Source: Sphingobium sp. CCH11-B1
GTDB taxonomy: Bacteria > Pseudomonadota > Alphaproteobacteria > Sphingomonadales > Sphingomonadaceae
DNA: 64,000 nucleotides
Assembly (NCBI RefSeq): GCF_001556865.1
Contig: NZ_LSJY01000214.1
Location: 1 to 64,000, forward strand
Reading direction: 5' to 3'
Under the pieces are notes generated by a model. It was not told the DNA's origin. It saw nothing but the letters and a program-made list of their open reading frames with translations, and did not search any database. A program made the translations under genes and the position numbers. How positions within the stretch are numbered: position 1 is the stretch's first letter; each line of letters begins with the position of its first letter. Shown here piece after piece: positions 8,307 through 27,333 of this stretch.

Positions 8307-9272
8307 TCAGGCCTTTTCTTTCAGCCAGTCCGCAACCTTCCGCGCTATCCCCATGAAAACGTCCGCATGCGCGCCTTCGCCTGCGGCGGGTGGATCGCCC
8401 GCATCCGACCGGCGGCGGATGTCGATGGCGAGCGGGATGCGACCAAGGAAGGGCATGGAAAGTTGCGCCGCCTCCCGCTCCGCGCCGCCCTGCCCGAACG
8501 GATCTGAAATCTCGCCGCAATGGGGGCAGGCATAGCCGGCCATATTTTCGACAAGGCCGACCATCGGCACGCCCGCCTGCGCGAACAGGCTGACGGCGCG
8601 GGTCGCGTCGATCAGGGCCAGGTCCTGCGGTGTGGACACGATCACCGCGCCGGCCGGCTTGTGCTTCTGGACCATCGACAGCTGGATGTCCCCGGTGCCG
8701 GGCGGCATGTCCACCACCAGCAGTTCAGCATCGCCCCAATGCGCGTCGATCAACTGCCCCAACGCATTGCCCGCCATCGGGCCGCGCCAGGCCAGCGCCT
8801 TGCCCGGCTCCACCAGATGCGCCATCGACAGCATCGGGACGCCGTGCGGGCCGGTAACGGGCATCAGCTTCTTGTCCTGCGCGACCGGCTTCTGGTCCTC
8901 GCTCGCCATCAGCTTCGCCTGGGATGGGCCATATATGTCGGCATCGACCAGCCCAATCTTGAGGCCGAGGCGATGCAGCGCCACGGCCAGGTTCGCTGAA
9001 AGCGTCGACTTGCCGACGCCGCCTTTGCCCGATGCGACGGCGAGGATGCGCAAGGGGCGGCGCTCGGCCGTTTCTATTATGCGGACATCGATCACATCGG
9101 ACAGGGTGAGACCGCCTTCCCGGATGGCGGCGGCAAGGCCTTCGCGCTGCTGCGGCGACAATCCCGCGACGTCGAGCGTCAGCGTCATCACGCCGTCCCT
9201 GATGCGCGGGGCACTGGCGCGGCCATCGGTCAGGGCGGTCAGGCGGGCGGTAAAATCGGCAAGATCGGTCAT
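8307..9272 (-). CDS. Mrp/ApbC family Fe-S cluster carrier ATPase
   Basis: P-loop ATPase that carries and transfers [4Fe-4S] clusters to apoproteins. The 321 residues have an N-terminal MIP18-like domain (1-70), a deviant Walker A SGKGGVGKST at 81-90, the segment DADIYGPSQ near 110-118, and the CPHC cluster-binding pair at 249-252. The length is normal. It is divergent from hflK, with 74 bases between starts. Confidence 0.93.
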   Translation of the reverse strand: MTDLADFTARLTALTDGRASAPRIRDGVMTLTLDVAGLSPQQREGLAAAIREGGLTLSDVIDVRIIETAERRPLRILAVASGKGGVGKSTLSANLAVALHRLGLKIGLVDADIYGPSQAKLMASEDQKPVAQDKKLMPVTGPHGVPMLSMAHLVEPGKALAWRGPMAGNALGQLIDAHWGDAELLVVDMPPGTGDIQLSMVQKHKPAGAVIVSTPQDLALIDATRAVSLFAQAGVPMVGLVENMAGYACPHCGEISDPFGQGGAEREAAQLSMPFLGRIPLAIDIRRRSDAGDPPAAGEGAHADVFMGIARKVADWLKEKA

Positions 9273-9346
9273 GGCGACGGCCTCTAGGAAATTATCGCGG
9301 CCATTTGCACTGTTTTTCGGACCGGAGGCTTCCTATAGAAGGGGTC

Positions 9347-10462
9347 ATGACAAGATTATTCGGGTGGATGCCCGCAATCGCAGCGATGGTCCAGGGCCCC
9401 TGGGGCGGCAAGAATGACGGGCCGGATGGGGATGATGGCAAGGGAGGCCCCGCCGGCCCCCGCAATCCGTGGACGCAGCCGGGCAAGCCGACAGGCGGCG
9501 GCCAGAAGGGCCCTTCCGCGATCGAGGAACTGCTGCGCCGCGGCCGGGAAAGTTTCGGCAATGGCGGTGGCGGGTTCGGCGGCCTGCCGCCTCGCGCGTC
9601 GAGCAAGGCGCTGTGGCCCATCGGCATCGCCCTTCTCGTCGTGCTGTGGCTGGTTCTGACCAGCTTCCACCGTGTCGGCCCGCAGGAACGGGGTGTCGTC
9701 ACCCTGCTTGGCAAATATAGCCGGACGCTGACCCCTGGCATCAGCCTTACCCTGCCCGCTCCTTTCGAGGCAGTGACCACGGTCGATGTAGAGGAAATCC
9801 GTACGATCGACATCGGATCGGTGAGCGCGGAAAACGAAAATCTGGTGCTGACGGGCGACCAGAACATCATCGATCTGGCCTATTCGGTGCGCTGGAACAT
9901 CCGCAATCCCGAATTATATCTCTTCCAGCTGTCCGACCCCGATGCCACGGTGCGCGAGGTCGCGGAAAGCGCGATGCGATCGGTGCTGGCGAGTGTCAGC
10001 CTGGACGATGCGCTGGGCGCTGGCCGCACCACCATCGAGCAGCAGGTCGAACAGCGAATGCAGGAAATACTGGATGGCTACAAGTCGGGCATCCGCATCC
10101 AGGGCGTCGCGATCAAGCAGGCCGATCCACCAACAGCGGTGAACGACGCATTCAAGGCGGTGTCAGCCGCGCAACAAACGGCCCAGACCTACCTCAACGA
10201 AGCGCGCGCCGCCGCGCAGCAGGTGACCGCCAAGGCGCAGGGCGAGGCCGCCGCCTTCGACAAGGTCTATGAGCAATACAAGCTCTCCCCGGAGGTGACG
10301 CGCCGCCGCATGTATTACGAAACCATGGAAGGCGTGCTGTCGAACGTCGACAAGACCATCGTCGAAGGAAAGAATGTGACGCCTTACCTGCCGCTGCCCG
10401 AACTCAAGAAGCGCGCGCAGGCGACACCGGCCGAGAGCGCCGCCAGCACGGGAGGACAGTGA
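9347..10462 (+). CDS. hflK: HflK, membrane regulator of FtsH protease
   Basis: SPFH/prohibitin-domain protein that forms the periplasmic HflKC cage around FtsH. A Gly/Pro-rich cytoplasmic N-terminus (residues 15-85) precedes one membrane helix (about 89-107), then the SPFH domain (RVGPQERGVVTLLGKY) and a coiled C-terminus with the QQTAQTYLNEARAAAQQVT stretch. I chose the ATG at 9347, which follows AGAAGGGG; a TTG 42 bases upstream has no SD. The gene overlaps hflC (TGATG). Confidence 0.94.
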   Translation: MTRLFGWMPAIAAMVQGPWGGKNDGPDGDDGKGGPAGPRNPWTQPGKPTGGGQKGPSAIEELLRRGRESFGNGGGGFGGLPPRASSKALWPIGIALLVVLWLVLTSFHRVGPQERGVVTLLGKYSRTLTPGISLTLPAPFEAVTTVDVEEIRTIDIGSVSAENENLVLTGDQNIIDLAYSVRWNIRNPELYLFQLSDPDATVREVAESAMRSVLASVSLDDALGAGRTTIEQQVEQRMQEILDGYKSGIRIQGVAIKQADPPTAVNDAFKAVSAAQQTAQTYLNEARAAAQQVTAKAQGEAAAFDKVYEQYKLSPEVTRRRMYYETMEGVLSNVDKTIVEGKNVTPYLPLPELKKRAQATPAESAASTGGQ

Positions 10463-11307
10463 TGACCCTGTTTCGCCATCCCGTCGCCCTGGCCCTGATC
10501 GCGCTGTTCGCGCTTATCGTCCTGGGCAGCACCATCGCCATCGTGCCGGAAACCAAGCAGGGCGTGATCGTCCGCTTCGGCGATCCCAAGGCAATCATCA
10601 ACCGCTACCGCGCCAACGAGACGTTCGGAAACACCGGCGCGGGCGTCATCCTGCGCCTGCCCTTCATCGATCAGATCGTGTGGATCGACAAGCGGGTGCT
10701 GTCGGTGGAGATGGAGCGGCAACAGGTGCTGTCGACCGACCAGCTCCGCCTGCAGGTCGACGCCTTCGCCCGTTATCGCATCGTCGATCCGCTGCGCATG
10801 TATATCGCGGCGGGCAGCGAGGAGCGCGTGTCCGACGCGCTGCGCCCGATCCTGGGATCGGCGCTGCGCAACGAACTGGGCAAGCGGCCTTTCGCCGCTT
10901 TGCTCAGCCCGGAGCGCGGCCAGGTCATGCAGAATATCGAGACCGGCCTGAACCGCGTCGCCCGCCAATATGGGGCGGAGATCGTGGACGTGCGGATCAA
11001 GCGCGCCGACCTACCTGACGGCACGCCGCTGGAAAGCGCCTTCACCCGTATGCGCACCGCGCGCGAACAGGAGGCGCTGACCATCCGCGCGCAAGGTGCG
11101 AAGCAGGCGCAGATCATCCGAGCGGAGGCGGACGCCAACGCCGCCCGCATCTACGCCGAAAGCTATGGCAAGGACCCGCAATTCTACGACTTCTACAGGG
11201 CCATGCAAAGCTATCGCTACACCTTCTCGCCCGACCGCAGCGGCCAGACCAACATCATCCTGTCGCCCGACAATGAGTTCCTGCGCCAATTCCAGGGTGG
11301 ACGTTGA
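10462..11307 (+). CDS. hflC: HflC, membrane regulator of FtsH protease
   Basis: Partner of HflK. The 281 residues have an N-terminal membrane anchor (ALALIALFALIVLGSTI) followed by the SPFH domain (PETKQGVIVRFGDP) and a helical C-terminus (REQEALTIRAQGAKQAQIIR). The ATG at 10462 shares its first base with the hflK stop, so the pair is translationally coupled, preceded by GGAGGAC. degP follows 127 bases downstream in the same direction, the usual alphaproteobacterial order. Confidence 0.94.
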   Translation: MTLFRHPVALALIALFALIVLGSTIAIVPETKQGVIVRFGDPKAIINRYRANETFGNTGAGVILRLPFIDQIVWIDKRVLSVEMERQQVLSTDQLRLQVDAFARYRIVDPLRMYIAAGSEERVSDALRPILGSALRNELGKRPFAALLSPERGQVMQNIETGLNRVARQYGAEIVDVRIKRADLPDGTPLESAFTRMRTAREQEALTIRAQGAKQAQIIRAEADANAARIYAESYGKDPQFYDFYRAMQSYRYTFSPDRSGQTNIILSPDNEFLRQFQGGR

Positions 11308-11326
11308 TCGAGCGGAGGATCATTAC

Positions 11327-11352
11327 GGAACCAGCGCCATTCAAAGAGGGTT
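11327..11352 (+). promoter_or_regulatory. Possible EcfG-type promoter before degP
   Basis: GGAAC at 11327-11331 is followed after 17 bases by GGTT at 11349-11352. Alphaproteobacterial general-stress promoters read GGAAC, 16-17 bases, CGTT, so this matches at all but one position. It lies in the hflC-degP gap and could give degP a stress-driven start of its own. Confidence 0.3.
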
Positions 11353-11434
11353 AAGGCAAGGCGGCGCATGTGAAGGACTATCCGAAGAGTCCCGCCTTCC
11401 CCATTCCCTGAATATCTGAAGAGGACCGTCACGA

Positions 11435-12937
11435 GTGCGTTACGCTTATGCCATTACCGGCGCCCTGCTGCTCGGCGGCACCGCCATCGCCGTTACCACC
11501 AGCTCCAATGTGGGCGCGCAGGTCGCGCAGAATGAAGGCCTGCAGGCCGCTGCGCCCGCAGGCGCGCCCGCCAGCCTGGCCGACATGGTCGAAAAACTGC
11601 AACCCGCCGTGGTCAACATTTCGACCAAGCAACGGGTGAAGGTACAGAATCCTTTTGCCGGCACGCCTTTCGGCGACCTGTTTGGCCAGGGTCAGGGCCA
11701 GCCGCAGACCCGGCAGGCGCAGTCGCTGGGTTCGGGCTTCATCGTCTCGGCCGACGGCTATATCGTCACCAACAACCATGTCGTGTCTGCTGGCGCGGAG
11801 GGCGCGAGCGTCGAGCAGATCACGGTCACGCTGACCAACAAGGAAGAATATACCGCCAAGCTGGTGGGCCGCGACGCCGCGACTGACCTTGCGGTGCTCA
11901 AGATCACGTCCAGCAAGCCTCTGCCTTTCGTCAAGTTCGGCGACAGCACCAAGGCGCGCGTGGGCGACTGGGTCGTCGCCATCGGCAATCCGTTCGCCCT
12001 GTCGGGTACGGTGACGGCGGGCATCATTTCCGCCCTGCATCGCGGCACCGGTGGAACATACGACAAGTTCATCCAGACCGACGCCTCGATCAACCAGGGC
12101 AATAGCGGCGGCCCGATGTTCGACATGCGCGGCAACGTGATCGGCATCAACAGCCAGATCCTCTCGCCCTCGGGCGGCAATGTCGGCATCGGCTTTGCCA
12201 TCCCGTCCGAACAGGCCGCGCCCATCGTCCAGCAACTGATGAAGGGCCAGTCGATCAAGCGTGGCTATCTGGGGGTGCAGATCAGCCCGCTCGGCGAAGA
12301 CCTGGCCGATTCGCTTGGCCTTGCCAAGAATCGCGGCGAGTTCGTCCAGAGCGTCGAGCCGGGCAAGGGCGCGGACAAGGCGGGCATCAAGGCAGGCGAC
12401 GTGATCGTCAGCGTGGCGGGCCAGGAAGTCAGCCCCGACCAGAATCTCTCCTCGATCGTCGCCAGCCAGTCGATCGGCGCGCGCGTGCCGATCGTGCTGA
12501 TCCGCAACGGCCAGCGCCAGACGGTGACGGCTGTCGTGGGCGAACGCCCGTCCGAGGACGAGCTGAACAGCTTCGCGCAGGGCCAGGACGATGACGATTT
12601 CAGCCAGCAGGACCAGAATCCGGGCCAGGCGGCGCAACAGTCGCTGGGTATTTCCGCGATCCCGCTGACGCCGTCCATTACGCGCCAGCTTGGCATCGCC
12701 GCCGATACGCGCGGCGTCGTGATCACCGGGGTGGACGGGTCGACCGATGCGGGCGCCAAGGGCCTGCGCCGCGGCGATGTGATCCTGAGCGCCAATAATC
12801 GCCCCGTGCTGAGCCAGGCGGACCTGGACGCACAGGTCAAGGCGGTGGCCGCGCAGGGCCGCAACGCCATCCTGTTGCAGGTGCTGCGGCGCGGTCAGCC
12901 GGCGATCTTCCTGCCGGTGCGCCTGCGCGACAAATAG
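11435..12937 (+). CDS. degP: DegP/HtrA-type periplasmic serine protease (Do family)
   Basis: Envelope protease and chaperone. The 500 residues comprise a signal peptide (1-29), a trypsin-like domain with His115 (TNNHVVS), Asp151 (ATDLAV) and Ser224 (GNSGGP), and two PDZ domains (from about 280 and from about 405). The linker between the PDZ domains is acidic and Gln-rich (DDDDFSQQDQNPGQ). The start is GTG at 11435 with GAGGA upstream. Its position after hflKC suggests a joint membrane protein quality-control unit. Confidence 0.94.
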   Translation: MRYAYAITGALLLGGTAIAVTTSSNVGAQVAQNEGLQAAAPAGAPASLADMVEKLQPAVVNISTKQRVKVQNPFAGTPFGDLFGQGQGQPQTRQAQSLGSGFIVSADGYIVTNNHVVSAGAEGASVEQITVTLTNKEEYTAKLVGRDAATDLAVLKITSSKPLPFVKFGDSTKARVGDWVVAIGNPFALSGTVTAGIISALHRGTGGTYDKFIQTDASINQGNSGGPMFDMRGNVIGINSQILSPSGGNVGIGFAIPSEQAAPIVQQLMKGQSIKRGYLGVQISPLGEDLADSLGLAKNRGEFVQSVEPGKGADKAGIKAGDVIVSVAGQEVSPDQNLSSIVASQSIGARVPIVLIRNGQRQTVTAVVGERPSEDELNSFAQGQDDDDFSQQDQNPGQAAQQSLGISAIPLTPSITRQLGIAADTRGVVITGVDGSTDAGAKGLRRGDVILSANNRPVLSQADLDAQVKAVAAQGRNAILLQVLRRGQPAIFLPVRLRDK

Positions 12938-13062
12938 ACGGCGCTTGCCGAAGCATCCCGGTTCGCTAGGATCGGGATAGCCTGTCAGACCCGTTCGGGC
13001 CGGTCCGTCGCATTGTCGATGGGCCGGGGCGAGCGGGTCTTCTTTTTCTGGAGGGTGCGTGA

Positions 13063-14694
13063 ATGAGCGAAGGTATCTTCATCGGTCTTGGCGCGCCGGA
13101 GAAGGAAGGCGGCATTCCCCAATATCTGAATTTGCGGCGCGCCAATCGGCACGGCCTGATCGCGGGCGCGACCGGCACCGGCAAGACCGTAACGCTGCAG
13201 GGCATTGCCGAAAGTTTCTCGGCGCTGGGCGTGCCGGTGTTCATGGCCGATGTGAAGGGCGATCTGGCCGGCATTTCCATGGCGGGCTCCCCCACCGCGA
13301 AAAATGCAGACAAGCTGGTCACGCGCGCCACGGAAGTAGGCCTGACCGATTACAGCTATGCCGACAATCCGGCGATCTTCTGGGACCTGTATGGCGAACA
13401 AGGCCATCCTGTTCGCACGACGGTAAGCGAAATGGGGCCGTTGCTCCTGTCCCGTCTCATGGGCCTTAACGAAACCCAGGAAGGCGTGTTGTCGATCGCC
13501 TTCAAATATGCCGATGAGCAAGGGTTGCTGCTGCTCGACCTTGGCGATCTTCAGGCGATGCTCGCTTATTGCGCCGAGAATGCCGACACGCTTTCTGCTC
13601 GCTACGGCAATGTGACAAAGCCCAGCGTCGGCGCGATCCAGCGGCAGTTGCTGCAACTCGAAAGTCAGGGCGGCGACCATTTCTTCGGCGAACCCGCGCT
13701 CGACATCCACGACATGCTGCAAGTGGACGAGAAGGGACGCGGCTACATCAACATCCTTGCCGCCGACAAGCTGATGCAGAGCCCCAAGCTCTACGCCACC
13801 TTCCTGCTGTGGCTGCTGTCCGACCTGTTCGAGACGCTGCCCGAGGTGGGCGACCCGGACAAGCCCAAGCTGGTCTTCTTCTTCGACGAGGCCCATCTTT
13901 TGTTCGAGGACGCGCCCAAGGCGCTGACCGACAAGATCGAACAGGTGGTGCGGCTGATCCGGTCCAAGGGCGTGGGCGTCTATTTCGTGACGCAGAACCC
14001 GATCGACATCCCCGAAGATGTGGCCGGGCAATTGGGCAACCGCGTGCAGCATGCCTTGCGCGCCTTCACCCCGCGCGACCAGAAGGCGATCAAGGCCGCA
14101 GCCGACACCTTCCGCGTCAATCCCGACCTGAATGTCGAAACGGCGATCACCGAATTGAAGGTCGGCGAAGCGCTTGTGTCCCTGTTGCAGGAGGATGGCT
14201 CGCCCGGTGTCGTCCAGCGTACGCTGATCGCCCCGCCCCGCTCCCGCCTGGGACCGCTGGATGCCAAGGAACGCGCGATCATCCAGTCGATCTCGCCCTG
14301 CGCCGGCAAATATGACGAAACCATGGATCGCGAATCGGCGGAGGAAATCCTGGCCGCGCGGGGACAGGCGGCCGCTGCCGCCGCGCAGGCGGAAAAGGCG
14401 AAGGCGGAGGCAGACAAGGCTGCAGCGGCGCAAGCCAAGGTGGAAGCAAAACAGCGCGAGGCGGATTTGAAAGAACAGGCGCGGCGCGATGCGGCCGCCG
14501 CGCGGGAAGCCGCCAAACCGGGCGCTTTGGAGAAAGCCATGCAATCGGCGACCCGTTCCGCCGCTTCGTCGGTCGGGCGTCAGGTCGCCAACGAACTGGG
14601 CCGGGCGGTATTCGGCGGATCGCGCCGCCGTTCCTCATTGGGAGGCATAGCGGGCCAACTTGTACGCGGGATATTGGGCAGCCTGTTCAAATAG
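13063..14694 (+). CDS. HerA-like ATPase, DUF853 family
   Basis: P-loop ATPase of the HerA/FtsK superfamily, 543 residues. Walker A is GATGTGKT (35-42), followed by [10 protein letters not shown], and Walker B is [12 protein letters not shown]. The motif YFVTQNP and the arginine-containing [12 protein letters not shown] segment match the YjgR/DUF853 family. Residues of about 425-500 form an Ala/Lys/Glu-rich helix likely to be coiled coil. The family has no firm function; NurA, the usual HerA partner, is not nearby. The GGAGG SD precedes the ATG at 13063. Confidence 0.85.
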   Translation: MSEGIFIGLGAPEKEGGIPQYLNLRRANRHGLIAGATGTGKTVTLQGIAESFSALGVPVFMADVKGDLAGISMAGSPTAKNADKLVTRATEVGLTDYSYADNPAIFWDLYGEQGHPVRTTVSEMGPLLLSRLMGLNETQEGVLSIAFKYADEQGLLLLDLGDLQAMLAYCAENADTLSARYGNVTKPSVGAIQRQLLQLESQGGDHFFGEPALDIHDMLQVDEKGRGYINILAADKLMQSPKLYATFLLWLLSDLFETLPEVGDPDKPKLVFFFDEAHLLFEDAPKALTDKIEQVVRLIRSKGVGVYFVTQNPIDIPEDVAGQLGNRVQHALRAFTPRDQKAIKAAADTFRVNPDLNVETAITELKVGEALVSLLQEDGSPGVVQRTLIAPPRSRLGPLDAKERAIIQSISPCAGKYDETMDRESAEEILAARGQAAAAAAQAEKAKAEADKAAAAQAKVEAKQREADLKEQARRDAAAAREAAKPGALEKAMQSATRSAASSVGRQVANELGRAVFGGSRRRSSLGGIAGQLVRGILGSLFK

Positions 14695-14851
14695 CCGGCA
14701 TCTTGCGCCGGATTTGAAGGGTCATCGGGCGGGGCAGACCGCGTAGAACCGTGCCCGGATAGGCCGATTTTGTCTGCGACAAGGAAAAGCAGGGCGAAGC
14801 GCCATTTTGCGCGATTGCTTTCACGGGCGCGACCCGGCTAAGCCACGCCCC

Positions 14852-16156
14852 ATGACGGCTTCTCCCCCGCCGAGCCATCCGCTTCGCTTCCCCAGTTTCC
14901 GGGCCTATCTGATCGGGCGGCTGGCGGCCGTGCTGGCACAATATAGCATGATGATCGTGCTGGGTTGGCAGGCCTATAATATCGCACGCGAAACGATGAC
15001 GACCGCCGGCGCGTCGGCGCAGCTGGGGCTGATCGGACTGGCGCAGTTCATCCCCCTCTTCTTCCTGACGCCCGTCACCGGATGGGTCGCGGATCATTAT
15101 GACCGGCGGATCATTACCCGGATCACCCTGACGATGCTCACCGCGGCGTCCGGGCTGCTGGCGTTCGCCACCTTCGAAGGATGGGTCAGCTTGCCGCTGG
15201 TGTTCGCGGTCGCCGTGGTCGTGGGCATCGCCCGCGCGTTCAACGGCCCGGCCTATGGCGCGCTCGCGCCCAACCTGGTGCCGCCTGCCGTCCTGCCCAA
15301 CGCCATCGCCATTTCCAGCGTCTTCTGGCAAACCGGGATGATCGCGGGCCCCGCGCTGGGCGGCTATGCCTATGCAGCCGCGCCCTGGGGCGCCTATGCG
15401 ATCGCGTCGGGGCTGTACGGCGTCGCGTTGGTCGCCATGTTCTTCATTGGTCGGGTGCCGCAGCCGCCACGCGACACGACCCGCCATCCGTTGCGCCAGA
15501 TGATCGACGGCTTCGCCTATGTGAAGGGCAACAGGCTTGTGTTGGCGACGATCACGCTGGACCTGTTCGCAGTGTTGCTGGCCGGCGCGACGGCGCTGCT
15601 GCCGGTCTACGCCCGCGACATATTGCATGTGGGATCGGCGGGCCTCGGTCATCTCGCCGCAGCCCCCGGCGTCGGCGCAGGGGCGACGGCGCTCTGGTTC
15701 TCCTTCCGCCCGATGAAGACGCAGGTCGGCATCAAGATGCTCGGCGCGGTCATCCTGTTCGGACTTGCGACCATCGCCTTTGGCTGTACCGCCTTCCTGC
15801 CACGCTCCATCGCGGTTGAAACCGGCATCGCATCCTTGGTGGTGCTGGGCAGCGCCGATATGGTGTCGGTGTTCGTGCGCCAGTCGCTGGTGCAGTTGCA
15901 CACGCCCGACGCCATGCGGGGGCGCGTGTCGAGCCTGTCCCAACTCACCATTTCCGCGTCGAACGAACTGGGCGAAGCGGAGTCCGGCTTCCTCGCGGCG
16001 CTTGTCGGTCCAGTGGCAGCCGTCATCGGGGGCGGCATCGGCGCGATACTCATCACGATTTTCTGGGCGCGCCTCTTTCCCGAATTGCGCCTTGCACATA
16101 GTTTCGATCCACCCGACATCGGGCGAGCGCACCCCACCCAGGAGAAGCCCCTATGA
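14852..16156 (+). CDS. MFS transporter (MFS_3/EntS-like)
   Basis: Twelve-helix permease of 434 residues in the EntS-like branch of the major facilitator superfamily, whose members often export siderophores or drugs. The loop [14 protein letters not shown] between helices 2 and 3 is the MFS signature. The substrate is unknown. I chose the ATG at 14852; an upstream TTG lacks support, and the SD is weak here too. The end overlaps cysK by 4 bases (ATGA), which suggests co-expression; export of a cysteine-linked compound is only a guess. Confidence 0.85.
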   Translation: MTASPPPSHPLRFPSFRAYLIGRLAAVLAQYSMMIVLGWQAYNIARETMTTAGASAQLGLIGLAQFIPLFFLTPVTGWVADHYDRRIITRITLTMLTAASGLLAFATFEGWVSLPLVFAVAVVVGIARAFNGPAYGALAPNLVPPAVLPNAIAISSVFWQTGMIAGPALGGYAYAAAPWGAYAIASGLYGVALVAMFFIGRVPQPPRDTTRHPLRQMIDGFAYVKGNRLVLATITLDLFAVLLAGATALLPVYARDILHVGSAGLGHLAAAPGVGAGATALWFSFRPMKTQVGIKMLGAVILFGLATIAFGCTAFLPRSIAVETGIASLVVLGSADMVSVFVRQSLVQLHTPDAMRGRVSSLSQLTISASNELGEAESGFLAALVGPVAAVIGGGIGAILITIFWARLFPELRLAHSFDPPDIGRAHPTQEKPL

Positions 16157-17070
16157 AAGCTGCCTCGATACTCGAAACCATCGGCAACACGCCGCATATC
16201 CGCGTCCAGCGCCTGTTCGGCGACGCTGAAGTGTGGATCAAGTCGGAACGAGCCAATCCCGGCGGATCGATCAAGGACCGCATCGCGCTGGCGATGATCG
16301 AGGCCGCGGAGGCATCGGGCGAATTGCAGCCCGGCGGCACGATCATCGAGCCGACATCAGGCAATACCGGCGTGGGCTTGGCCATGGTGGCGGCCGTCAA
16401 GGGATATCGGCTGGTGCTGGTCATGCCGGAAAGCATGTCGATCGAGCGACGGCGGCTGATGCTGGCCTATGGCGCAAGCTTCGACCTTACCCCGCGCGAA
16501 AAGGGCATGAAGGGTGCGATCGAGCGCGCGCTGGAGCTGGTAAGCCAGACGCCGGGCAGCTGGATGCCGCAGCAGTTCGAAAACCCGGCCAATATCGATG
16601 TGCACGTCCACTCGACCGCCGTCGAGATCTTGACGGACTTCGGCAACACCCCGATCGATGCGCTGATTACGGGCGTCGGCACCGGCGGGCATATTACCGG
16701 GACGGCCGAGGTGCTGAAGAAAGCCTGGCCCGACCTCAAGGTGTTCGCGGTGGAGCCGACGCTGTCCCCAGTCATCAGCGGCGGGCAAGCGGGGCCCCAT
16801 CCCATCCAGGGTATCGGCGCGGGCTTCGTGCCGGCGAACCTGCACACGCAGTTGCTGGACGGCGTGATCCAGGTCGATCCCGCCGATGCGAAGGACTATG
16901 CCCGCCGCGCCGCACGGGAAGAAGGGATGCTGGTCGGGATTTCGTCGGGCGCGACTCTGGCCGCCATTGCGCAGAAGCTGAAGGATCTGCCGGCGGGAAG
17001 CCGGGTTCTCGGCTTCAACTATGACACGGGCGAACGTTACCTGTCCGTGCCCGATTTCCTGCCGGAATAA
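16153..17070 (+). CDS. cysK: Cysteine synthase A (O-acetylserine sulfhydrylase)
   Basis: PLP enzyme that joins sulfide to O-acetylserine to make cysteine. The 305 residues have the PLP lysine in [13 protein letters not shown], the substrate loop TSGNTG, the phosphate-binding [10 protein letters not shown], and the late ISSGATLAA segment. The length is normal. AGGAG precedes the ATG, which overlaps the transporter stop. Confidence 0.94.
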   Translation: MKAASILETIGNTPHIRVQRLFGDAEVWIKSERANPGGSIKDRIALAMIEAAEASGELQPGGTIIEPTSGNTGVGLAMVAAVKGYRLVLVMPESMSIERRRLMLAYGASFDLTPREKGMKGAIERALELVSQTPGSWMPQQFENPANIDVHVHSTAVEILTDFGNTPIDALITGVGTGGHITGTAEVLKKAWPDLKVFAVEPTLSPVISGGQAGPHPIQGIGAGFVPANLHTQLLDGVIQVDPADAKDYARRAAREEGMLVGISSGATLAAIAQKLKDLPAGSRVLGFNYDTGERYLSVPDFLPE

Positions 17071-17088
17071 GCGCAAACGTCCAGACGC

Positions 17089-18426
17089 ATGACCGAACTG
17101 TCATCTTCTGCCCGGCCACATGCGGTCATGTGGCTGGTATGGGCGCTCATCCTGGTGGGTCTGCCGATGGCGGTGGCCGGATGGGAAAGCCGGTCCCGCC
17201 CGGAAGGCCCGTCCGCGCCGTTTCACGCGATCGCGCAGCGCGCCCGGATGCAGGCGATCGCGGCGCCGCCGCCACCGGTCGAGCCGGTGCAGATCTACGC
17301 GCTCGGGCCGGAAGAAGCGCGCGCGTTCAATGCCAAGATCCCCTTCTCGCGGGATCCCAACCCGGCCGCGCGGCCGTTCCTGTTCCGCGGATCCGACGCC
17401 GACCTCGCGCGCGCGACCGACTGCCTCGCCGCGGCGCAGCTCTACGAGGCGGGGGACGACGCCATCGGAGAACAGGCCGTGGCGCAAGTGGTGTTGAACC
17501 GCGTCCGCCATCCCGCCTTTCCCAAAACGGTGTGCGGTGTGGTCTTTCAGGGGCAGGAGCGACGGACCGGCTGTCAATTCACCTTCACGTGCGACGGCGC
17601 GCTGGCGCGTGTCCCCCGGCCAGCGGCATGGCTGCGCGCCCGCGACATCGCGCGGGCGGCCCTGGCCGGCAAGGTGTTCAAGGCGGTCGGATATGCCACC
17701 CACTATCACACCGACTGGGTCGTGCCCTATTGGAGCGACAGCCTGGACAAGATCACGGCCGTAGGCACGCATCTTTTCTTCCGCTGGCGCGGATGGTGGG
17801 GAACCCCGCCCGCCTTCCGCTTCGGCAGAGAAGGCGCAGAACCTGTTGTCGGCAAGATCGCGCAACTGTCCATCGCACATGGCGCTGGCGCAGAAGCCAC
17901 CCCGTTCCTTGCGCTGGATGCGGATGTGCTGGCGACGCATCCCGAAAGCGTCGGCATGGACGCGATCGGCAAGACGGTGGCGGGCGTGCGCATCATCTCC
18001 GTGGCGGATGCTGCCAGCTTCCTGGTGGAACTGCCGCGCGGGAGCGCGCCTGACAGTTGGCCGTCGCTCGCGCAGACTTTCTGCGCCGGGCGCGCGCAAT
18101 GCCGGATCATGGGCTGGGTTGCCGGCGAAGCGCCAAAGGAGGTGCCGCTGACGCTTGCCGCAATGGCCGCCATGCGCTTTTCCTATATTCACGACGCGAC
18201 GAACAATCTTCAGAAGGCTCTTTGGAACTGCAGCCGGACGCCGCGCATAGTGAAAGCCCAATGCATGCGCGACCGCATTCCGGTGGCTGTACCGTCCGCT
18301 GCCGCCACCGATACAGGATTGCCCGGCATACGGCGAAAGACGCGGTTCGAAACGGTCAGGATCGCGCCACCGGGCGAGACGGTATCTTCATCCGCAGCGA
18401 GCAATGTGACAGAGGCTCAGCCATAG
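17089..18426 (+). CDS. Cell wall hydrolase, SleB (Hydrolase_2) domain
   Basis: Predicted peptidoglycan hydrolase of 445 residues anchored by an N-terminal helix (about 13-31). The SleB domain spans roughly 105-240, from ATDCLAAAQLYEAG with the candidate catalytic Glu, through QAVAQVVLNRVRHPAFP and GCQFTFTCDG, to VGYATHYHTDWVVPYW. The C-terminal 200 residues are not recognised. It starts 18 bases after cysK and may be transcribed with it. A role in wall remodelling is inferred from the domain only. Confidence 0.85.
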   Translation: MTELSSSARPHAVMWLVWALILVGLPMAVAGWESRSRPEGPSAPFHAIAQRARMQAIAAPPPPVEPVQIYALGPEEARAFNAKIPFSRDPNPAARPFLFRGSDADLARATDCLAAAQLYEAGDDAIGEQAVAQVVLNRVRHPAFPKTVCGVVFQGQERRTGCQFTFTCDGALARVPRPAAWLRARDIARAALAGKVFKAVGYATHYHTDWVVPYWSDSLDKITAVGTHLFFRWRGWWGTPPAFRFGREGAEPVVGKIAQLSIAHGAGAEATPFLALDADVLATHPESVGMDAIGKTVAGVRIISVADAASFLVELPRGSAPDSWPSLAQTFCAGRAQCRIMGWVAGEAPKEVPLTLAAMAAMRFSYIHDATNNLQKALWNCSRTPRIVKAQCMRDRIPVAVPSAAATDTGLPGIRRKTRFETVRIAPPGETVSSSAASNVTEAQP

Positions 18427-18657
18427 AACCCGTAAAAGCGGGGCATCGGAAGGATGCGGTCGTCCGGGTGAGATTATGGTTATTTCCCAACCCTCTTCAC
18501 AAGCGGTTGTCGCGCGCCTATATGGCTGTCACGAAACCGGCTGGTCGATCCCTTCTAAATGGATCGGCGGGCCGTCTCCCGGATCGCCCGGGGACCCGTT
18601 CGACTAGCGCTCGAACGTGGCGGGATTGGGCGGAATCGGCGAGTCACAGACGCTGAC
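18427..18657. other. Non-coding stretch upstream of rpoB
   Basis: No ORF here looks real. The region probably holds the rpoBC promoter: cttcac at about 18498 and tatatg at about 18522, 18 bases apart, is one possible pair, but the match is weak. rplJ-rplL do not precede rpoB. Confidence 0.4.
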
Positions 18658-18692
18658 AGTGCGGATCGGACAGTCCCGGCCCGCACTTTTTT
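18658..18692 (+). terminator. Intrinsic terminator or attenuator in the rpoB leader
   Basis: A 7-bp stem (agtgcgg/ccgcact) with a 16-base loop is followed by six T (18687-18692). It lies 104 bases before the rpoB start and 231 bases after the previous gene, so it may attenuate transcription into rpoBC rather than end the upstream gene. Confidence 0.5.
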
Positions 18693-18795
18693 GCGTGGCA
18701 TGACAGGTGCGAATCACCCGTCATGACGTAACATACGGACTGAATTTCCGCTGCGATGCGGGAAAATACGACGAACCGTTACAGGCAGGAACCGC

Positions 18796-22962
<4,167 letters not shown>

Positions 22963-22968
22963 GGGGCC

Positions 22969-22995
22969 GGGCGCTGTCTCCCAAGGACAGTGCCC
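22969..22995 (+). other. rpoB-rpoC intercistronic hairpin
   Basis: gggcgctgtc and gacagtgccc pair over 10 bases with one G-U and a 7-base loop. There is no T tract, so it more likely affects mRNA stability than termination. Confidence 0.5.
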
Positions 22996-23041
22996 TCCCC
23001 ATCCTCGCCCCGGAATTTTACCCTCTAGAGGGACTTGAGAT

Positions 23042-27328
<4,287 letters not shown>

Positions 27329-27333
27329 GGGGC

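Noticed and set aside
9305-9346. A TTG start for hflK
   Set aside because: The ATG at 9347 has a good SD and matches the family start.
14687-16132. A 481-codon minus-strand ORF opposite the MFS transporter
   Set aside because: The plus-strand gene has clear MFS motifs; this one is charged low-complexity text.
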